DNA of 12,313 nt from Clostridia bacterium (GTDB taxonomy: Bacteria; Bacillota; Clostridia; TANB77; CAG-508). The notes below the pieces were generated by a model. That model did not search any database. It saw nothing but the letters and a program-made list of their open reading frames with translations, and was not told the origin of the DNA. Location: positions 1-12,313 of the forward strand of contig JAAVXQ010000067.1 of NCBI GenBank assembly GCA_022790685.1, written 5' to 3'. The translations under genes were made by a program, and so were the position numbers. Shown here one piece after another: positions 1-5,890 of the stretch. Every line of letters begins with the position of its first letter. Positions within the stretch are counted from its first letter, which is position 1.

Positions 1-23
1 AAAAGGTTCTTTATTTTACTCAT
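1..23 (-). CDS. 5' end of a minus-strand gene cut by the window edge
   Basis: Only seven codons are visible, reading M-S-K-I-K-N-L from an ATG at 23-21. The start is supported by a Shine-Dalgarno-like AGGTGGG at 35-29, five bases before the ATG, and by a good promoter at 97-69 which would give a leader of about 40 nt. The preceding RNase J transcript is terminated at 271-298, so this would be a separate transcription unit. Nothing can be said about the product. The call rests on the start signals alone. Confidence 0.45.
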
Positions 24-68
24 ATAGTCCCACCTCATATTTATTTTTATCTATACTATTTTAGTTAT

Positions 69-97
69 ATTATATATGTAAATTTCTATCAAATCAA
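69..97 (-). promoter_or_regulatory. Sigma-A type promoter for the gene starting at 23
   Basis: On the minus strand a -35 box TTGATT (97-92) is followed after 17 bases by a perfect -10 box TATAAT (74-69). Transcription would start near 62, about 40 nt before the ATG at 23. Chance matches are common in DNA this AT-rich, but spacing and placement between a terminator and a ribosome binding site support it. Confidence 0.5.
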
Positions 98-199
98 ATA
101 TATTCTATAAGAATTAATAGATTTAGCTTATTACTTGTGATTTATATCTATATTCTAACTTCAAATGAGTCTCAAAAAACTGGTACGATTTAGCGGGTG

Positions 200-265
200 G
201 GTAACAAAATGGTAACAAATAAGGAAGCTTAAACATCAATAGGTTGTCTACTAATTGTCTACTTT
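200..265. repeat. Two tandem pairs of 11-bp direct repeats
   Basis: GGTAACAAAAT at 200-210 is followed directly by GGTAACAAATA at 211-221, and TTGTCTACTAA at 244-254 directly by TTGTCTACTTT at 255-265. Both pairs have an 11-bp period, about one helical turn, so each presents two sites on the same DNA face. The surrounding stretch (about 180-230) is richer in G+C than the flanks. Such phased short repeats are typical of protein binding sites; arm-type sites of tyrosine recombinases are one possibility. No integrase gene is in the window. Confidence 0.5.
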
Positions 266-298
266 TAAAAAATACCAAGCCTTAAAAGGCTTGGTATT
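265..298 (-). terminator. Rho-independent terminator of the RNase J gene
   Basis: A perfect 11-bp stem (271-281 pairing with 288-298, core CCAAGCC/GGCTTGG) has a six-base loop and is followed on the minus strand by a run of T. It begins 12 bases after the RNase J stop codon. On the plus strand the hairpin is not followed by T, so it acts on minus-strand transcription. Confidence 0.9.
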
Positions 299-310
299 AC
301 TGAGTTTTAA

Positions 311-2218
311 CTACACTTCCATTATGATCGGCAGAATCATAGGGTTTCTTTTAGTTGTTTGATATATATATTCTCTTAAAGAATCTCTTATTGTTGTTTT
401 TATTGTTGCCCAATCAATTACATGACTTTCTACACATTTTCGAAGTTCAGCATTTATAAGAAGTTTTGCTTCTTCCATTAAATTCTCTGATTCTCTTACA
501 TAAACAAATCCTCTAGATATGATGTCTGGCCCTGCAACAATCTCACCTGAAGCTGAATCCATTGTAAGAACTACAATTATTAATCCATCTTGTGATAGAT
601 GTTGTCTATCTCTTAAAACTATATTTCCAACATCTCCAACACCTAATCCATCCACCATTACTTTTCCAAATGGTACTGGAACTGTTAGTTTACAAGTTTC
701 TTCATTTACTTCTAAGGTTCTTCCATTTTTCATTAATATTATATTTTCTTTTGGAATTCCTACTTTTTTTGCTGTTTCACTATGAGCTATAAGTTGTCTA
801 TATTCTCCATGTACTGGTATGAAATATTTAGGTCTTACTAGTGAAAGCATTAATTTTTGTTCCTCTTGACAAGCATGACCTGAAACATGCACATCAGCTA
901 AAGAACTATAAACAACTTCTGCACCAATTTTCATTAAGTCATCAATTACTTTTGCTACAAATTTTTCATTTCCTGGTATTGGAGTTGCAGAAATTATTAC
1001 TAAATCATTTGAATTTATATTTACTTTTTTATGCTCTCCTGTTGCCATTCTTGTTAGAGCTGACATAGGCTCTCCTTGACTTCCTGTTGTTATTATAACT
1101 AATTGGTCATCTGTATAATTTTTTATTAAATCTATATCAATAAATACATTTTTAGGAACATCTATATATCCAAGTTCTATTGCTGTATTAATCATGTTTA
1201 CCATACTTCTTCCACATACAGCAATTTTTCTATCATATTTAACTGCTGAATTTACTATTTGTTGAACTCTGTGCACATTTGAAGCAAAAGTAGCTACAAT
1301 AATTCTTTTTTTGCAGTTTATAAATAACTTATCAAATACTTCTCCTACTGTATTTTCAGACATTGTATAACCTTTTCTTTCAGCATTTGTACTATCTGAA
1401 AGTAATGCTAAAACACCTTTATTTCCAAGTTCAGCTAAACGTCCAAAATCCATTTTAGAATCATCTATTGGTGTATAATCAATTTTAAAGTCTCCTGTAT
1501 GCACAACAGTTCCAACTGGTGTATGAATAGCTAATGCTACTGCATCTGGAATACTATGACAGCTTCTTATAAATTCAACTCTCATTTTCCCAAGTACTAC
1601 AGTTTGACCTTGTTTAACAGTATTTAATTTTGCTGTTTTTAACAATTTATGTTCTTCTAATTTATTACTTATTAAACCTATAGTTAGTTTTGTCGCATAA
1701 ATTGGAATATTCATTTGTTTTAATAAATATGGTATTGATCCTATATGGTCTTCATGTCCATGTGTTACCACTAATCCTCTTATTTTATCTTTATTTCTCT
1801 CAAGATAAGTAAAATCTGGTATAACTAAATCTATTCCCAGCATATCGTCTTCTGGAAAGGCTACTCCACAGTCAACAAGTACTATATCATTACCATATTC
1901 AAATACAGTAATATTTTTGCCTATTTCTTCTATTCCACCTAATGGTATAATTTTTAAATTTTCTTTTTTGAAACCAAATTCTTCCTTTTTTCTTATTTTT
2001 GCTAATTTATTATCTTTAAGCTTAGCTAATGGCTTTTCTTTAGTTTTCACTAATGGTTTTTCTTCTCTTTTAACTAAAGAATTTCCAGCTGAACTACTTG
2101 AATTTGTTTCACTTTTGCTTTCTACCTTTTTTACATTTTTTCTATTATTTGATCTATAACCTCTTCTTGTTTTATTATTTTTTTGGCTATTTAAAGTATT
2201 TTCAGTTTCTTTTTCCAT
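311..2218 (-). CDS. rnj: Ribonuclease J (metallo-beta-lactamase/beta-CASP RNase)
   Basis: RNase J is the cytoplasmic endo- and 5'-to-3' exoribonuclease used for mRNA decay and rRNA 5' maturation in many Gram-positive bacteria. The 635-residue protein shows the family hallmarks: the zinc-binding HGHEDH motif at residues 153-158, a metal-ligand His in SCHSIPDA (about 219-226), TGDFKID with Asp243, SDST near 274-277, HVSGHA (444-449) and VHGEYR near 469-474, followed by the C-terminal RNase J domain. Family members are usually about 555 residues. The excess is an N-terminal tail of about 85 residues rich in Lys, Asn and Ser, with three octad-like repeats (EKPLVKTK, EKPLAKLK, DNKLAKIR; residues 53-76). 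The ATG at 2218 follows an AAGGAG ribosome binding site. The gene is monocistronic, ends at the hairpin at 271-298, and has a long non-coding region upstream. Whether it is the J1 or J2 paralogue cannot be told here. Confidence 0.95.
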   Translation of the reverse strand: MEKETENTLNSQKNNKTRRGYRSNNRKNVKKVESKSETNSSSSAGNSLVKREEKPLVKTKEKPLAKLKDNKLAKIRKKEEFGFKKENLKIIPLGGIEEIGKNITVFEYGNDIVLVDCGVAFPEDDMLGIDLVIPDFTYLERNKDKIRGLVVTHGHEDHIGSIPYLLKQMNIPIYATKLTIGLISNKLEEHKLLKTAKLNTVKQGQTVVLGKMRVEFIRSCHSIPDAVALAIHTPVGTVVHTGDFKIDYTPIDDSKMDFGRLAELGNKGVLALLSDSTNAERKGYTMSENTVGEVFDKLFINCKKRIIVATFASNVHRVQQIVNSAVKYDRKIAVCGRSMVNMINTAIELGYIDVPKNVFIDIDLIKNYTDDQLVIITTGSQGEPMSALTRMATGEHKKVNINSNDLVIISATPIPGNEKFVAKVIDDLMKIGAEVVYSSLADVHVSGHACQEEQKLMLSLVRPKYFIPVHGEYRQLIAHSETAKKVGIPKENIILMKNGRTLEVNEETCKLTVPVPFGKVMVDGLGVGDVGNIVLRDRQHLSQDGLIIVVLTMDSASGEIVAGPDIISRGFVYVRESENLMEEAKLLINAELRKCVESHVIDWATIKTTIRDSLREYIYQTTKRNPMILPIIMEV

Positions 2219-2543
2219 GTTTTCTCCTTCTCTTTTTTAGTTTTACTTATAAGTTTATATAAAAAATCAATATAAGGCTATAAATAAAATAGCTTTTTAA
2301 ATAACTCTTAAATTCATATTTAAATTGTACATTTTTAAAGCTTATATTACTAGATTAATAATATAAGATTTATTTTCCAAACATAAAAATACTATTAAAA
2401 ATTCTCCTAAAAATAGTATTAAAATAAATTATTCCTTCTTATATTTTATTTACACTCTTTTATTTTTTCAGAAAACACAGATTAGATTTTATTTGGTATA
2501 TTTAATTGCTTTCATAAAAAAATCTCATTATTTATGAAATATA

Positions 2544-2577
2544 TGTGTTTATTTATAAAAAGTTATAAATAAACACA
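2544..2577. repeat. Perfect 15-bp inverted repeat with 4-base loop
   Basis: TGTGTTTATTTATAA at 2544-2558 pairs without mismatch with its complement at 2563-2577 across the loop AAAG. No T-run follows it on the minus strand, so it is not an ordinary terminator there. It could be a leader RNA structure or a palindromic protein site. Its length makes chance unlikely even in AT-rich DNA. Confidence 0.7.
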
Positions 2578-2663
2578 CTTTCCTTGTTTTTGTATTTTTA
2601 TTTCACACCCTAAAAACTTGGAAATAAAACATTTCACACTTCCATTACAATTTTAGCATCTTT

Positions 2664-2698
2664 AAAAAAACTGGAAATAAGAAATAATTTATTTTCCA
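2664..2698 (-). terminator. Terminator-like hairpin between the distal promoter and RNase J
   Basis: On the minus strand TGGAAAATAA (2698-2689) pairs with TTATTTCCA (2680-2672), with one bulged base and an eight-base loop, and is followed by G and seven T (2670-2664). The stem is AT-rich and therefore weak. Together with the promoter at 2842-2814 it would give a transcript of about 140 nt, either a small RNA or a conditionally terminated leader for RNase J. Confidence 0.4.
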
Positions 2699-2813
2699 TT
2701 TAAAACATATGCAATTTTGTTCCGTTCACTTTATTTTTTTACTTTTCTGAAAATTAATTTTTATATATAAATCTCATTATCTGTATCATTTATTATGATA
2801 CCTTATGCCATAC

Positions 2814-2842
2814 ATTATACTATAATCTTTAAATAAAGTCAA
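2814..2842 (-). promoter_or_regulatory. Sigma-A type promoter upstream of RNase J
   Basis: The minus strand has TTGACT (2842-2837), a 17-base spacer, then a perfect TATAAT (2819-2814). The expected start is near 2807. The next gene downstream is RNase J, about 590 nt away. I saw no equally good promoter closer to the RNase J start. It may drive a leader or a separate short RNA. Confidence 0.55.
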
Positions 2843-2982
2843 ACTTTATACCTGTTTTTAAAATTATATATTTTAATTTATATCACTTTTTTACTTTATA
2901 AAATTACTTTAAATATAAACATATTATTTAGCTATTTTATTAAAAACATAAAACAAAACTAAAAGTTTATGATATATTTTTT

Positions 2983-3024
2983 ACAAAAAAAATCTGCCCC
3001 CCTTTTCACAGGGTGGCAGATTTT
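2983..3024 (-). terminator. Strong terminator of the 99-residue protein gene
   Basis: A 10-bp stem (2989-2998 with 3015-3024, core AATCTGCC/GGCAGATT), extended by four more pairs after one mismatch, is followed on the minus strand by about eight T. It lies 62 bases after the stop codon at 3087. Its G+C content is well above the surrounding DNA and matches that of the gene it serves. Confidence 0.88.
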
Positions 3025-3086
3025 GTGCAAACCTTCTGCCTTTTAAAGTATTATTCTAGGCATCTAGTTTGAGGGTAAATGGCAGG

Positions 3087-3386
3087 TTATCCTGCGATGT
3101 TTTCTTCCTTAAGAAGACTTGCAAAGGAGAACCAGACCCGCTGAATGCGTTTACCACTTTTGCCGGCGGGAATGGTGTCTTTGGCATAGGACATGTACTT
3201 GTGCATTGCCAGCTCCCAGACAACCATCTTCCCCTCCACAGCGGTTACCTCATAGGTCTCATTCCGCTCGGTGCAGATGATCTGCTCTTCTTTGCTGTTG
3301 AACCTCTCGATCATATCGAGAAAGTCCTTTTGAAGAGCCTCATCAAAAAATTTTACTGCAAAGGTCTTAAAATTGGAATTTGCCAT
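3087..3386 (-). CDS. Unrecognised 99-residue protein of foreign base composition
   Basis: I do not recognise this protein. It is soluble-looking: no signal peptide, no membrane segment, mixed charged and aromatic residues, with an amphipathic N-terminal stretch (residues 7-30), a beta-like middle (TYEVTAVEGKMVVWELAMHK, 44-63), and a basic patch AGKSGKRIQRVW (74-85) that could contact nucleic acid. The coding sequence is about half G+C (near 55% at 3121-3180) while its neighbours are near a quarter, so recent horizontal acquisition is likely. It starts at an ATG seven bases after AGGAGGT (3400-3394), has a consensus promoter (3445-3417) and its own terminator (3024-2983), so it is a self-contained unit between a sugar kinase and RNase J. 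Reality as a gene is well supported by these signals; function is unknown. Confidence 0.8.
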   Translation of the reverse strand: MANSNFKTFAVKFFDEALQKDFLDMIERFNSKEEQIICTERNETYEVTAVEGKMVVWELAMHKYMSYAKDTIPAGKSGKRIQRVWFSFASLLKEENIAG

Positions 3387-3416
3387 TGTTGTTACCTCCT
3401 ATTCATAGATACCTTT

Positions 3417-3445
3417 ATTATACTCCTTTTACAATTTTATGTCAA
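3417..3445 (-). promoter_or_regulatory. Perfect consensus sigma-A promoter of the 99-residue protein gene
   Basis: The minus strand has TTGACA (3445-3440), exactly 17 bases, then TATAAT (3422-3417), an exact match to the vegetative consensus. The start would be near 3410, 24 bases before the ATG, leaving room for the AGGAGGT at 3400-3394. Expression is expected to be strong and constitutive unless a repressor acts; no operator was recognised. Confidence 0.85.
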
Positions 3446-3506
3446 CTTTTGTGTTATTTATTCATTTCCATTTTATATGTTTTTTCGACATTTTTCTTTC
3501 TAATTT

Positions 3507-4412
3507 TTATCCTAATGTAGCACCTATTATTCCAGCATCATTTTTAAACTTAGCAAATACAAACTTTGGTTTTTCTCCATCATTAAATGTTGATTTTGGT
3601 TCGTTAATCTTTTCTATTAGTTTGTCATAAATAGGATTTCCTTCATAATATGAAAAACTTCCTCCAAAACATACCACTTCTGGCTCAAAAATATCTATCA
3701 AATTACATATACCTGTTTTTAGATACTCTAAAAATATATCTAAATCTTCCTGCACTCGTGGATCATTTTTTATTAATAATTCTTCTCTTAAGTATTGACC
3801 TGATATATCATTATCCATATCTAAGGTTTCTGTTACTTTATTTTTTAATGCCTTTATAGAAGCATATGCTTCTAAACATCCCTGCTTTCCACAGCTACAT
3901 TTTCTTCCACCTTTATTTACTATCATATGACCTATTTCAAAACCAGAATATCTTTTAGGCTCTAATAATTTTCCATCCATAAAAACCGCTCCGCCTATAC
4001 CTGTTCCTATGTTTATAAACACACAATCTTCAAATTCTTTCATTGCTCCATAATACTTCTCAGCAAGAGCTGCACACTTTCCATCATTTCTCATTTTTAT
4101 TGGAATAGTATATTTCTCCTTTAATTTAGAAACTAAATCAAAGTCTTTAATATTTAAGTTTCCTGCTTTTACTATTTTTCCATTTGATATTGTACCTGGA
4201 GAAGCAATTCCTATTAAATCTACGTCTTCAATTAATAAATTATTTTCTTGTAAAAGTTCTGTAAGCATTTTCATTATACTATTAGTTATTGTTTCTTCTA
4301 TATTTACTCTATCTTGTCTATTAAATTGTTTTTCTTTTATATCTATAATTTTATCTTCTTGCACAAGTCCTATTCCTATATGACTTCCACCTAAATCTAT
4401 TCCTATTTTCAC
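3507..4412 (-). CDS. ROK-family sugar kinase (glucokinase-like)
   Basis: ROK kinases phosphorylate hexoses such as glucose or N-acetylmannosamine with ATP in the cytoplasm; some ROK proteins are repressors. This 301-residue protein has the N-terminal phosphate-binding motif GIDLGGSHIGIG (4-15), the catalytic Asp in RND (Asp110), the glycine-rich INIGTGIGGA (133-142), the ROK signature EIGH (159-162) and the zinc-binding CSCGKQGC pattern (Cys172, 174, 179, with His162). There is no N-terminal helix-turn-helix domain, which favours an enzyme over a NagC-type regulator. Length is normal for a ROK kinase. The start is a GTG at 4412, eight bases after a GAGGTG ribosome binding site. It follows the pilus operon but has its own promoter (4471-4443). 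Its substrate cannot be set from sequence alone; glucose is the commonest for this type. Confidence 0.88.
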   Translation of the reverse strand: MKIGIDLGGSHIGIGLVQEDKIIDIKEKQFNRQDRVNIEETITNSIMKMLTELLQENNLLIEDVDLIGIASPGTISNGKIVKAGNLNIKDFDLVSKLKEKYTIPIKMRNDGKCAALAEKYYGAMKEFEDCVFINIGTGIGGAVFMDGKLLEPKRYSGFEIGHMIVNKGGRKCSCGKQGCLEAYASIKALKNKVTETLDMDNDISGQYLREELLIKNDPRVQEDLDIFLEYLKTGICNLIDIFEPEVVCFGGSFSYYEGNPIYDKLIEKINEPKSTFNDGEKPKFVFAKFKNDAGIIGATLG

Positions 4413-4442
4413 TTTAATAACACCTCATTTTATTTTTTCTTC

Positions 4443-4471
4443 ATTATATATTTAATATAAAAAAAAGTCAA
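4443..4471 (-). promoter_or_regulatory. Promoter of the ROK kinase, overlapping the pilus terminator tail
   Basis: On the minus strand TTGACT (4471-4466) is followed after 17 bases by TATAAT (4448-4443). The -35 box lies inside the T-rich tail of the terminator at 4473-4504. The predicted start near 4436 leaves about 24 nt before the GTG start of the kinase. Confidence 0.6.
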
Positions 4472-4504
4472 AAAAGCAGTCAAATACATAAGTTTGACTG
4501 CTTT
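4461..4504 (-). terminator. Terminator at the end of the pilus operon
   Basis: A perfect 12-bp stem (4473-4484 with 4493-4504, core AAGCAGTCAAA) with an eight-base loop is followed on the minus strand by five T, then GAC and a second T-run. It lies 13 bases after the pilC stop codon and closes the run of pilus genes. Confidence 0.92.
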
Positions 4505-4517
4505 ACATTTTTATTAT

Positions 4518-5429
4518 TTAGAATCCATATGCTGAGAATAAGAATCCTCCCATATATACCTGTATACATGGAACTAATATAACTACAACAAAGAATACTA
4601 AAACTATACCAACTATTGAATATGAAATTTCTGGTAATACCTTTATTATTTTTTCCATTGTATTATCAATATCTGTATCCATATATAGTAATAACTTATC
4701 CATCATTTCTGTTAGGTCTGTTTGCATACCTATATTTAGCATCTCAACTGTCATTCTACTACCAAGGTCTGCTTCCTCAAAAGGCTCTATCCATGATTTT
4801 CCTATAAATATATTATTTATAGAGGTTTCTATCATAGCTAACATAACACTATTCTTCAGAACGTTCTTACTTACTTCTAATGCATCTTGAATTCTCATAC
4901 CATTTTTTAAATTCAAATCCATATTTCTTATTAGTCTTGAAAAATCTAATAAATATATAAGCTTTCCAAAAATAGGCATTTTATATTTAAAATAATCAAA
5001 ATTATATCTTCCACTTGGTGTACTTATATATGTAAAACATCCAACAATAGCAGCTATAAATATAGAAGCTGGTATATACCATACCTTACCTACTGCATTT
5101 AAAAATTGTGAGAACATCATTGTAGCTTTTGGAAGCTCATCTTCTGTACCTATGGAATCAAATATTCCTTGTAACATAGGAACACCTATTACAGTTCCTA
5201 CTACTAACATTATTAATATACCAAAAAACATAAGTATATTAGGTATTAATATCTTTTTTAATTTTTTATTTAATGCATCATTATCATCTAAATATTTAAC
5301 AGCTTGTTGAAGTGACACATCCAAAGATCCTGAAAGCTCACCAACTTTAACCATATTTATATATATATATGGAAATATATTAGAATAATATTCCATAGTT
5401 TTATACATATAATCTCCGGCCTTCAACAC
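4518..5429 (-). CDS. pilC: PilC platform protein, C-terminal fragment (frameshifted)
   Basis: This is most of the GspF/PilC inner-membrane platform, which couples the cytoplasmic ATPases to pilin insertion. Visible family features are VKVGELSGSLD (residues 27-37), three hydrophobic membrane stretches (about 61-86, 116-136, 270-292), KMPIFGKL (150-157) before the second cytoplasmic domain, and FSRLIRNM (163-170) matching the repeated platform signature. The nominal GTG start at 5429 overlaps the upstream fragment by 29 bases and has no ribosome binding site, so it is probably not a true start. Its residues from Ala4 continue directly the domain broken off in the upstream fragment; removing one G from the GG at 5420-5421 joins them into about 449 residues, close to a normal PilC (about 400). 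The break may be a real mutation, an assembly error, or an event corrected during translation. Confidence 0.85.
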   Translation of the reverse strand: MLKAGDYMYKTMEYYSNIFPYIYINMVKVGELSGSLDVSLQQAVKYLDDNDALNKKLKKILIPNILMFFGILIMLVVGTVIGVPMLQGIFDSIGTEDELPKATMMFSQFLNAVGKVWYIPASIFIAAIVGCFTYISTPSGRYNFDYFKYKMPIFGKLIYLLDFSRLIRNMDLNLKNGMRIQDALEVSKNVLKNSVMLAMIETSINNIFIGKSWIEPFEEADLGSRMTVEMLNIGMQTDLTEMMDKLLLYMDTDIDNTMEKIIKVLPEISYSIVGIVLVFFVVVILVPCIQVYMGGFLFSAYGF

Positions 5430-5868
5430 CAGATAAAATATCTTCTAAAACATATTTTAACTTTGCATTCTCTGTTGTTTCAATAACAGTTTTTAAAGCA
5501 TGAATATTATTAAAATTAGCTTTTTTTAATAAATAGAAGTTTTGTGTAAAAATTCTTATATCCCTAGAAGTAATTTTTTCTGATGTAACCTCTAATGTTT
5601 TTGTATCTAAAATTTCCATAAGTGTCTTTTTCTTTTTAGTCATTACTCTAGCTGTTCCCATTTCTATCTTTTCAGTTGTATTTTGCTTTATGTTTTTTCT
5701 TTTTGTCTCTTTTTTACCTTTTGACATGGATACAGCTAAAGATAAACTTATGGGCTCTAGTCCATTTCTTTTAAGTTTTTTTATACACCCTACTTTGTTT
5801 GCATCTTCTATTGTACCTTTTACCACTTGCTTTTGTGGAGTAAGTGCCTTATATACAAAGGTTGGCAT
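5401..5868 (-). CDS. pilC: PilC platform protein, N-terminal fragment (frameshifted)
   Basis: These 155 residues are the front of PilC. The N-terminal FVYKAL...G..EDA pattern (4-23) is typical of GspF/PilC, followed by a Lys/Thr-rich linker (about 49-95) and the first helical cytoplasmic domain with FTQNFYLLKKANFNNIHAL (107-125). The family sequence runs correctly to LSGVE (145-149), after which the frame gives a short non-family tail (G-R-R-L-Y-V) using the low-GC-rare codon CGG and a TAA stop. The continuation is in the overlapping frame 4518-5429. The ATG at 5868 is well supported by AGGAGGT seven bases upstream, and pilT ends 22 bases before. Without the C-terminal part this product has no membrane segments and could not serve as a platform. 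Confidence 0.85.
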   Translation of the reverse strand: MPTFVYKALTPQKQVVKGTIEDANKVGCIKKLKRNGLEPISLSLAVSMSKGKKETKRKNIKQNTTEKIEMGTARVMTKKKKTLMEILDTKTLEVTSEKITSRDIRIFTQNFYLLKKANFNNIHALKTVIETTENAKLKYVLEDILSGVEGRRLYV

Positions 5869-5890
5869 TTTTGTTTACCTCCTTTTGGTT

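Larger units (their letters stand above)
2219..2988. other. Long AT-rich non-coding region, probable structured RNase J leader
   Basis: No convincing gene is seen in these 770 bases on either strand. The segment holds a promoter-like site (2842-2814), a terminator-like hairpin (2664-2698), a very strong stem-loop (2544-2577) and four smaller perfect inverted repeats: 2341-2367 (9-bp arms), 2388-2420 (9-bp arms, AGGAG in the minus-strand loop), 2510-2539 (9-bp arms) and 2783-2801 (7-bp arms). There are also two copies of ATTTCACAC (2600-2608, 2631-2639) and of TGGAAATAA (2619-2627, 2672-2680). If transcription starts near 2807 the RNase J mRNA would have a leader of about 590 nt. That is inference; high A+T content produces many weak palindromes by chance. 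Confidence 0.5.

Noticed and set aside
2388..2420. A leader peptide behind the AGGAG in the hairpin loop on the minus strand
   Set aside because: The next ATG downstream opens only four codons before TAA and its spacing from the AGGAG is too long.
2219..2988. CRISPR array or tRNA/rRNA gene in the long gap
   Set aside because: The repeats are short, irregular and palindromic, not a regular repeat-spacer series, and no cloverleaf or rRNA-like sequence was seen.
2983..3445. An insertion sequence around the 99-residue protein
   Set aside because: No transposase, terminal inverted repeats or target-site duplications could be found at the edges.
3069..3503. A plus-strand 144-residue frame opposite the 99-residue protein
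   Set aside because: The promoter, ribosome binding site and terminator all match the minus-strand gene; the plus frame has none and is a by-product of the higher G+C content.
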